Positions 57,501 to 64,000 of a stretch of DNA of 64,000 nt are shown here, piece by piece (within the stretch, counting starts at the first letter, position 1; each line of letters begins with the position of its first letter). The notes beneath the pieces are model-generated. The model saw only the letters and a program-made list of their open reading frames with translations, was not told the DNA's origin and searched no databases. This stretch comes from Sthenelais limicola (Eukaryota; Annelida; Polychaeta; Phyllodocida; Sigalionidae): positions 150,092,808 through 150,156,807 of the forward strand of contig OW804095.1 of the NCBI GenBank assembly GCA_942159475.1, in the 5' to 3' direction. Made by a program: the position numbers and the translations under genes.

Positions 57501-59009
57501 GAACAACTAAAGAAAGAACAGAGGCGTGACTTCTACTGTTCTTCTATGTTAGATTACCTCGAGCAAACTAAATTACCAACAGATAACGCAGCAGCTCGGG
57601 TGATACTCTTGCAACAGGACAATTTTGTCATTATCGATGGGATTCTCTATAGAGTCAGTCAAGACATATTTAACTCTCTTGATAAAGCTAACTTACAAGT
57701 CGTTATACCTCAGATCTGGACAGAGGCAGTGATAAGTGCTCATCATGACCAGCCACTAGCTGGCCATTTGGGCACAAATCGCACCCTCAGCGTTCTTAGA
57801 CCTAGGTTTTTCTGGCCTTCTATGGTGCGAGACACTACCAACTATATAGCAACATGCCATAGCTGTCTCCAGGCAAAGAAGATCCGACGACCGCTAGTAA
57901 CGCCCATGACCCTTAGAGAACACGCCCCAGTTCCATTCAGCCACATTTGTCTGGACACTATAGGCCCCATCCATAAAACTGCTAGTAATATGCGTTACAT
58001 TCACGTGGCAGTCTGTTTTAGCACAAGGTATGTGACGACTTTCACGACAAAGTCTAATACAAGTGCTGAAGTCGCACAAGGCTTTATGTCTAACTTTATT
58101 TGTATATATGGACCTCCATCACATCTATATACTGATAACGGTGCAACTTTCACTTCTAATGTGTTTAAGTCAGCTTGCCAACAATTTGGAATAACCCAAA
58201 TCCATGGTTCCGCTTACAGGGCTTCTACACAAGGAATTACAGAGAGATGCAATTCCAGCCTCCTAACAGGGCTAAGGGCGTACGCAGATAAAGCTCAAAA
58301 TTATTGGGACATTTACCTGCCCTATATCACTTATGCGCTCAATAGCTCCGACTCATTTTCGCTAGGTGTGAGTGCCTACCTGCTTGTGTTCGGTCGCAGA
58401 GCAAAAACGCCCACCATGGCGGCTCTAATGGACCATACACAGACAGCAACGCTCAAGCAGCACCTCGGTGATATTTTAAAAACACAAACAAAGGCTTTCC
58501 AGAACGCTCAGGCGAGGCTGAAGGTTTGCCAAGAGAAAATGAGAAAGAGGCATAACATCAAAGCAAAGTTGCACGACTATGAGCCCGGAGATTTGGTCTA
58601 TCTGTACGTCCCCACGCTTCTTACGAAGCAAACATCTAAGAAACTCCAAAAATGTTTCACAGGCCCCTTCATTATCTCAGACCAAGTCTCACCCGTCACA
58701 GTTAAGCTGAGGCGCCTGTCCGATAACAAAGATTGTCAGACATCAGTACATGTAGAAAGGCTGAAAAAAGTAAGATCTACAAATCCATCTTTCTACAAGC
58801 GCCTCATTAACAATCCGGGAGAATTCTGCGACCCTGAAAGAGTAATAAAAGCACCTCTTACCAGGACAGATAGGCTTCTGATACTACCACCACCCCTTAT
58901 CAGAAAGCAGCCACACTCAAAAATGAACAGAAAAACAACCAAGGGCCGCCCATCCCTTCGTAGCAAAGCCCCAAAGACACAGCAGCTACAAGCCCTTGAG
59001 TTTCTCTAA
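54519..59009 (+). CDS. pol: Pol: protease, reverse transcriptase, RNase H, integrase
   Basis: The frame is continuous with gag through the amber codon and contains no ATG-dependent start of its own. Residues are counted from 54543. Protease: LIDTGA at 89-94, catalytic D90. RT: D497 in KCDIYSAFYQ and YVDD at 559-562. RNase H: D708, E750, D775 and the later VADWLSR. Integrase: zinc-binding H1068, H1075, C1105, C1108, and catalytic D1138, D1198 and E1234, a D-D(35)-E spacing. A GPF-type module (TGPFIISDQ) follows; no chromodomain is seen. Together these enzymes mature the particle, copy RNA to DNA and integrate it. All catalytic residues are present. A Lys/Arg-rich linker of about 160 residues (830-990) separates RNase H from integrase. 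Confidence 0.95.
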   Translation, partial: RCDSQARAVPDALASALEERKLQDNHARPPDTPAHIEKILTAQCNAANQSEYSTPSKTIKLTSADDGGSGENTFVSAKIERGCLDLTFGSRTIPALIDTGATSSFVSPRFAKSLEVKGHPIRYLNVHTRVFLACNEAHNLRKRVYVSFKVADTVFSHSFLVLPSLNRPMILRDDFLDATAAKIKYKGNVKYHRTIRARRSFTIPKDSEYHTRAYVLSHVKLSKTVGTTENLTTNQDCKFLVKHALVKPHTKENQIPVTLINTSSSPVQVAKGEIIGLYAIARDEDFIPVPRQKLEYFNSISEKIIAQVSPSPTHPFTHSSISSNHQENCSNINTPEGELSNRIAQSPDTGATPPYVISKDLSGDQTKLMQDLLSSYADVFVGKDKMIGKKADCEVPIDLKENYVPCNKLPYRMTPEKRQYMEELLEEQVNQGVLEECIEPTEWSSPAFLVQKPNSSAKGSAKFRVVVDYRLLNKEIRDMAYNFPRADDTINLIGQSNPVYFSKCDIYSAFYQIPIRKEHRKLTTFATHDKRYRYTVLPMGLKTSAKAYQNVMDMLLKRCKYRCAIAYVDDICIYGSSFKKHLTDLADVFNLLLSANLKLKPEKCLFGSKTIDFLGYRLTGKGLKPSPDKVEAVHSFPRPARLSQVRSFNGLAQFYKRFIPNFAILMRPLYNLTKQGTKFHWSNECERAFITIKKSICEDATLAFPDHDKHYTISSDASNSGVGAVICQPDEHKFLRPIEFAGRGLTPAEKNYHTTDKELLGLIFALKKFRHYIEDRHFTLLTDHAALVSLFNKKENTSNGRLARWLDTFQRHNFEVKFIKGKLNTVADWLSRIDYPPTPDEEDTALTPEGTVYLPLKKVQFSDVITTKIFHHDDLCENNPILMYKPRSIFISPSPIRRPNIDYEIPTETLNALTRAQSKRQLGDTAPINDLQQTLPAGAGPKVKSKPKRKSIARPRINKTRSDERRQKIKKSLAHHAESALLFLSQTPNLTPTREQLKKEQRRDFYCSSMLDYLEQTKLPTDNAAARVILLQQDNFVIIDGILYRVSQDIFNSLDKANLQVVIPQIWTEAVISAHHDQPLAGHLGTNRTLSVLRPRFFWPSMVRDTTNYIATCHSCLQAKKIRRPLVTPMTLREHAPVPFSHICLDTIGPIHKTASNMRYIHVAVCFSTRYVTTFTTKSNTSAEVAQGFMSNFICIYGPPSHLYTDNGATFTSNVFKSACQQFGITQIHGSAYRASTQGITERCNSSLLTGLRAYADKAQNYWDIYLPYITYALNSSDSFSLGVSAYLLVFGRRAKTPTMAALMDHTQTATLKQHLGDILKTQTKAFQNAQARLKVCQEKMRKRHNIKAKLHDYEPGDLVYLYVPTLLTKQTSKKLQKCFTGPFIISDQVSPVTVKLRRLSDNKDCQTSVHVERLKKVRSTNPSFYKRLINNPGEFCDPERVIKAPLTRTDRLLILPPPLIRKQPHSKMNRKTTKGRPSLRSKAPKTQQLQALEFL

Positions 59010-60722
59010 AAATAACTTATCATTCATTTTCCCATCATTTTTGGCGCCCGCTCGGTCTCAGCTTAACCACTGAGCACTGCTCGGCAGTGTCAAGGAATTT
59101 TCCCTTCACAGAGTTGAAGAGAAAGATTCGCCCACCTTTCCCACAAAAAGAAATTTTCACCCAAATTTTTATCCTGACCGACGACGTCATGGTTTCAATT
59201 TTTTCAAAATATGCCAGCGGTCGACGTACCAAAAAGCATATATATTTTTTTTTAATAATCAGATTCTATTTCAGAAAGCAGCACAAGTCTACAAGCTTAC
59301 TCAAAAGCATAACAGCTAGACAAAAAAAAAAAAAAAAAAAACCTAAAAGGCTATCTAAAACTCCCTTAAACAAAAGCCTTTATCAATACATTAAAAACTC
59401 TAGCTGCCAGCCTTTTAAATTTTCCTTTATTCTATTCCCGTCCTTTATCAAGACCCAGGCTAATAACATTTGCCGGACGGATATTTTCTTAAGCTCTTAC
59501 AGCGCCACGTTAAATCATAAGAACTCTTAATTACTACCAAACAGTAGCTATAAGCTACTACCTTTATCTTTAAACTCACAAACAAAACTTAGGTTAAGAA
59601 GTAAGGCGCCAGGAAATGTCTAAATCATAAGCTTCCTAAAAGCGAGGGAACAAAGGTCCCCTAGACACATGTCCTCAGACGCCAATTATGCGACTCTTAG
59701 ACTTTATAAAGCTGTTAGTTTGTACTTTCTGCCAGCTATAAAAACAAGCGGGCACTCAGCGTGGTAATCTCCGCCTAGATAAAAGGATCGGCCGACACGC
59801 CGCCCGGACTATTACACTAGCGCACACCCGCCTTTGTTTTTTCTACGTAATTTCAACCTATATCAAAGCTATCATTTACTTCATAAGCTTTATTCTAACT
59901 AAAGCTGTGGCCATGTAGCAGCCTAAGCCCCTTTGTTTACGAACCAGACACAAAGCTGGTTCCCCCAAGAACAACCTTATACAAACACTGACCAGTATAC
60001 GTCAAGTGCATTTAATTAAGGAAAACTAGGCTTTATGCCTCATTATAATTAGTCATTGTTCCCAGTACAGGGACCAAACAGACGGCACCCAAACCGTCTT
60101 ATAACTTCTTTTCAAGCGCTTTAGCAGCTTGGAGCTTAACATGCCAACTTTAACAAATCCTGTTTCACATGTCTGTATGTAATTCCCGTAATTCCAGGCC
60201 TGGGCTTTGTTTCTATAAGTGCTCTAAGGAAGCCAATCCCTTTGTCGCACCTTGTATGTTGACGCCATGTGCTAGCCCCACTGCCCTGCCGGGCTATGTG
60301 ACGCCAGCGCGAACGAGACCAGACACACTTTGTTGGTAACACCCTCCATAACCTTTTGTTTTAAAATTTAGCCAAGCTTTAAATTTCCAGACAGCTTGGC
60401 TAGGTGACCAAAATACAAGGCACGGAGAGGGGGGATTAACGCCCCCAGCCAAGACGCTCTCCCCCATACGCCTGTTTTTGGAAGCCAAAGCCTTAAGCCG
60501 GGAGTAGTGAGAAAACAATAGTTCGTGGGCTGGGAGGGTCAAGAGCCTGTCGTCCAGGTAACTTGACTTACCCGGGTGGTAACCAATCCGCGCACCGTCC
60601 CGCCCACACCTCACGCCTCGGCCTCCTTCACACCCTACTTAACCTTAAACTCAAACCTTCCCAGGCCACTTCCTACCTGGATTCCGGCCAGCCTTAAAAC
60701 ACCAGCAATTGTTCTATCTCAG
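59010..60722 (+). other. 1.7-kb non-coding spacer between pol and env
   Basis: No convincing coding region. AAAGCT/TAAGCT words recur, a poly-A run of about 20 lies near 59322, and a GC-richer part at 60150-60660 has possible stems (GGGGG around ATTAACG with CCCCC near 60430; GGTAA/TTACC near 60558). It ends with a good 3' splice site (TTGTTCTATCTCAG, ending 60722). Possible roles are an RNA export or packaging structure, an internal promoter, or an intron of the env mRNA. Confidence 0.4.
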
Positions 60723-60771
60723 GATACTAAGTAGACCGTCTCGTTCGCTGCCAAAACAGTGCAGCATAGTC

Positions 60772-63524
60772 ATGGATATTATAGGGTATGTACCAGCGGT
60801 GCATGGAGTCACTTACTAACACTGTATATTTATATTTTACCTATACTTTGCGATTTGAGATTGTGTTTTTCTTTCCTTTAATGCGACTATGAGAGCCATG
60901 ATCCTAATAAGTTTATTACATTGGGTTTCAGACTATGTTTGATTCTAGTGATTAGTTGTGTTAGTGAACCCACTAGTGCAAGGCTAGCACTACGCCAAAA
61001 TTATGGCGTCTTATTTAAAGAACAGAGCCAAGTCCTCCTCAATGGACACGACTCTGTAGACTTTATCCTCGCGATAAAGTCCAAAATCTTAGATCCGCCT
61101 TTTGACCCTAGACTATCCTCCATTGAATCCCTTATGACCAATGCCTCCTTCTCTGACTTTGCTTACTCACAAGCGAAACAACTATCTCAATTACTTTCGT
61201 CTACTAATTCACGCATAAATGAAACAATTTCTGACATACACACTCTCATGAATTCACCTATCTCTTCTAAGCAAGCTTGCAGGCAGGCCAGAGCCGCAGT
61301 GCTCCAAATAATTGGCGATATACTAGAACCAATTATAGGCACTGCAACCGACCCTAGGGTTAGTGCGGTGGAGGCCAACTTCCACCATCTTGACGCATAT
61401 TTGCGTCAGGATGCCGCCCAGGGACAAAAGCGCGACAAGCTTCTCACAAAAATAGTCTCCCATTTTAACTCTAACGTTAAAGCTTACAACGTACAGAACC
61501 AAGAAACACTTTCAGCTATCTCCAACCTCACCTCTGCTATTTCTTTCCTAACAAACTCTGTTAACTCTGATTTTTCCTCTATATCAGAGGAGGTAGAAGC
61601 TTCTCTCTACAAAGGTTTCGTTCTCCAATCAGCCCAATATCAGATTTCTTCTAGAGCAATGTTTTTGGCTAAACTAAGTACCTTTTTAAGCGGCATTAAG
61701 GAACTCGCTATGGGCCGTCTTCCTTACACGCTGGTAGCTCCTACAAAGCTAGCATTTGCCCTAGCCGAGTTAGAGAAAAATATCAAAATGGGGGATAATG
61801 ACCTTCACATCCTGGTAAAAGACCCCAAATATTTCTACAACATCAAAATATCGCAATATGCCTACAGTCAGGACAACCTGTTTATCCATTTGTCTGTACC
61901 TATCTCAGCGGGCCCGGCCGCCTTCAAAATTTTCCAAATTAACGCCATACCGGTCCCTATCCACACTTCTACCATATTTCAGCCAGGATACACTTTAATC
62001 TCCTCCCTGCCCCGCTATGTGGCTATCGCCCTCCATAGCAATATTTTTATCGAATTGAACGAAGCCGACATTTCTTCCTGTACAAATAACGTTGTGCTAT
62101 CTTGCGACAACACCTTGGCACGCCGCCACGGCCAGCACCCCACGTGCGCCGTCGCCTTGCTAAGGGACCACGTCAAAGATATAAACAGGTTATGTACTTT
62201 CAAAGTCTTTCCTCATCTTTTTCCTCCTACCAAGGCTATCTCACTCGAGCCGGCAAAGTATCTATTTACTACTTCTTCCCCAGCCTCCACTCTATCCTGC
62301 AAATCCACGCCCCCTGCGGCAGTAAAAACACTATCATTTTCTGTAATACACGTGCCCTGTGGATGTGTGTTGACAAACAATAACCATACGCTAGTCAACC
62401 CCTCCACAGCATGCAAAATAAAGACTAACCCTATCATCATCTCTCTATCTACGGTCAACCTCCCAATAGTCCACAACTTCCTTTCTCCAAAGAAGGAATT
62501 TACTGGACACACCCTGTCCCCCTCGCCCATAAATTTAATTTTACCAAATCTTACTGAAAAGGCAGCCAGGTTTGCAGACATCAACAATAAGATCATGGCC
62601 GAAGGGCTAGACTTAGAGCTGATGGCGCGCCAACTTGCTGCCAACTCTCCAACTTACAACCCTTATAATTCCTCCCTATACTACTCAGACATAGCCGCAC
62701 ATCCCTCAGTGATCACTGTTAGCACAATAATTTCAATAGTCTCTCTAATATTATCCGTCGGTGCTTGCTATAGGGTTCACAAACTGCTCGCCGCAGCCAC
62801 GCTGACGGCCGTCGTGCAAGGATCTCCAGTGATCCAAATCAATTCGACGCACGAGGCCGCTCCAGTTTGGTGGGGAGCTTCACCTATAGTAGCACCTTCT
62901 ACCTCCAAGACCAGCAGCGACCGCCCCTGGACCACCTCGGACCACGCTTTCATCTCTGCAGGGGTCATACTTGGCATTTACATCGTATACAAGCTAGTGC
63001 AATGGTGCAGACAGACCAAGTTGCCTTCTAGTTTAAAGTCCAAGGCTGCAATCAACCCCATCGCAGTGCTCAAAATCCACAATGGTTGGAAAACGACTGT
63101 CCTCCCCCTGACCCCCATGCATTTCGACAAGAACATCGTGCAAACAGGCGTAGCCCCAATCCTAGACCCCCCAACCATGGCTCACTGTTTCGCCAAGACC
63201 ATGGAATTGGCATGGGATGGCCCCTTGTGCGTCAGGATAGGGACGGCAGTAGTCCCTCTGCCTCTCCCCAACGAGGTCAGAATCCCACTGGTACAGCGAT
63301 ACCAGGTGTACAGAGCACTGCGATCGGCCACCACCACCTTCTCCTTCGCTCTGCTGGAAGCATCAGGCGCCTTTCACCAGATACCTTGGCCGACGATGAT
63401 GACAGCGGCAGACAAGATAAAGCAGCCCACCGAGCTGTCTGTGTCACCCGCACCCAAAGTCAGACCAGCGACTTCCTTTGGTCTTCTCAGGTCGATTATT
63501 GCGGTACCACCACCAGGTCTTTGA
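60772..63524 (+). CDS. env: Env-like fusion glycoprotein (errantivirus/baculovirus F-type), spliced start
   Basis: The long frame (60921-63524) has no ATG at its beginning, where a signal-peptide-like hydrophobic segment lies. A short exon with ATG at 60772 ends at 60785 before donor GTATGT. An acceptor (TTTATTACATTGGGTTTCAG) ends at 60931. Removing 60786-60931 keeps the frame and places the ATG before the hydrophobic segment, about 868 residues in all. Residues of the long frame: a furin-like RQAR at 121-124, then a hydrophobic fusion-peptide-like AAVLQIIGDILEPIIG, helical regions, Cys-rich ectodomain (387-498), membrane segment about 596-616, a second about 676-693, and a C-terminal domain to 867. 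The layout agrees with F-type fusion proteins, which mediate membrane fusion. The second membrane segment and tail are unusual. Confidence 0.75.
60786..60931 (+). other. env: Predicted 146-bp env intron
   Basis: Donor G|GTATGT, a branch-like TCCTAAT about 25 bases from the end, and acceptor TTTCAG. The phase is consistent with the env frame. Upstream, another acceptor at 60722 would make 60723-60785 a 63-base internal exon. Confidence 0.6.
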
Positions 63525-63540
63525 TAACTTGTGAATAGCT

Positions 63541-63631
63541 CGTGAGTTTTTGCTTCTATAAAAGCTCAAGTTTTTCCTCTCCAAACCTAACTCTCTATCT
63601 CACAGTCTGTCGCAGCAATTACACCTTGATT
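63541..63631 (+). promoter_or_regulatory. Splice acceptor and TATA-like box after env
   Basis: CTATAAAAGC at about 63556, then a branch-like CCTAAC and a pyrimidine tract ending in CTCTCTATCTCACAG (acceptor after 63605). This could serve the small downstream ORF. Confidence 0.4.
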
Positions 63632-63964
63632 ATGTCCTGTTTTTCTCCCATAAAAACCGCCTTTTCAAGCCGGCAGACGCCAGCCATGCAAGAACTAAAA
63701 ACACCTAGCAGTGTAATTACAAATTATTTATTATATTTTTTTTGCCCCACTCCCCCCACCCACCTTCAAATAGTATTTTGTTTCCCTGAGCGAAGGTACG
63801 TAAGGGACCGAAAGTGGATTATATTCCAGTCTCCACACAGGGAAACGAACCATTTACCCTACCATAATATTTGTTTTATCCTTTTCCAATACATCGGTTT
63901 TTTTTGTTTTGTTTATATAATATATTTCTTTTCTCCTTTCTCGGCACAAATATCAATTGACTAG
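63632..63964 (+). CDS. Possible accessory ORF, 110 residues, C-terminal hydrophobic segment
   Basis: ATG at 63632, TAG at 63962-63964. The product is basic and aromatic in the middle, and its last 30 residues include a strongly hydrophobic stretch (ICFILFQYIGFFCFVYIIYF). No family is recognised. The position between env and the missing 3' LTR, 27 bases after a good splice acceptor, is where accessory genes of complex retroviruses lie. It may also be a chance frame in a T-rich 3' region. Confidence 0.3.
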   Translation: MSCFSPIKTAFSSRQTPAMQELKTPSSVITNYLLYFFCPTPPTHLQIVFCFPERRYVRDRKWIIFQSPHRETNHLPYHNICFILFQYIGFFCFVYIIYFFSPFSAQISID

Positions 63965-64000
63965 GAAATATTTCCATAACCATAGGTTTACGCCTAAAAG

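Larger units (their letters stand above)
51860..64000 (+). mobile_element. Ty3/Gypsy-type LTR retroelement with env (errantivirus-like endogenous retrovirus), 3' LTR beyond window
   Basis: The order is LTR, gag, amber codon, pol (protease, RT, RNase H, integrase), long spacer, env. All three large frames are intact over more than 2.3 kb each. The RT, the integrase with GPF-type C-terminus and the domain order PR-RT-RH-IN place it with Ty3/Gypsy. A solo LTR of a related element at 43773-44114 shows the group has been active here before. No 3' LTR is found up to 64000. Whether it makes particles is unknown. Confidence 0.92.

Noticed and set aside
59042..59050. TGGCGCCCG, resembling a retroviral primer binding site
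   Set aside because: No LTR precedes it and it follows the pol stop; the true 5' LTR is at 51860-52161.
59087..59530. 147-codon frame in the pol-env spacer
   Set aside because: It begins at GTG, crosses a poly-A run and shows no domain; composition is that of non-coding AT-rich DNA.
63086..63538. 150-codon frame overlapping the env 3' end
   Set aside because: It begins at TTG and is probably a shadow of env; a conserved overlapping gene could be tested only with other copies.
63525..64000. 3' LTR of the retroelement
   Set aside because: No TGTTATAA start or matching U3 sequence occurs before the window end; it must lie further downstream.
1..64000. CRISPR arrays, operons, tRNA or rRNA genes
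   Set aside because: The tandem repeats lack unique spacers and the genes have introns, so the DNA is animal; no tRNA or rRNA could be recognised by eye.

Overview
The window is eukaryotic, AT-rich, gene-poor animal DNA. Genes are split by GT-AG introns, there are animal-type LTR, LINE and MITE families, and no bacterial operon structure is present. The style suits a marine invertebrate (a bilaterian, perhaps a mollusc, brachiopod or lancelet relative), but nothing seen fixes the species.

Only two host genes can be reconstructed with confidence, both on the minus strand. A three-exon, 154-residue EF-hand protein (troponin C or calmodulin-like) spans 133-6484. A three-exon, 217-residue SAM-dependent methyltransferase spans 17070-18435. 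All splice phases agree in both. Their introns and flanks are full of transposons.

1-9 kb is the EF-hand gene with MITEs and a 41-bp satellite in its introns, then further MITEs. 9.2-12.8 kb is a 23-bp minisatellite interrupted by a 1.95-kb transposon with GGGCCC ends. 13-24 kb holds the methyltransferase, two TTAA- or TTA-flanked elements and degenerate retroposons. 24.2-26.3 kb holds two 5'-truncated LINEs. 26-51 kb is intergenic DNA scattered with MITEs, a solo LTR (43773-44114) and a set of hairpins near 38.5 kb. The commonest repeat is a 235-bp MITE with GGGTCAG ends and 4-bp target duplications. About 20 copies are present, some nested in each other or in other elements.

51.86 kb to the window end is the main feature: an apparently intact Ty3/Gypsy-type retroelement of endogenous-retrovirus organisation. 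It has a 302-bp 5' LTR, gag, pol and an env-like gene. Gag and pol lie in one frame separated by a single amber codon followed by hairpins, suggesting stop readthrough rather than frameshifting. Env lacks an ATG in its long frame. A tiny upstream exon with a consensus donor, and an acceptor 146 bp later, would supply the start in frame. Env looks like the F-type fusion proteins of errantiviruses and baculoviruses, but has a second membrane segment and a long C-terminal domain. A 110-codon ORF preceded by a good 3' splice site follows env. The 3' LTR lies outside the window.
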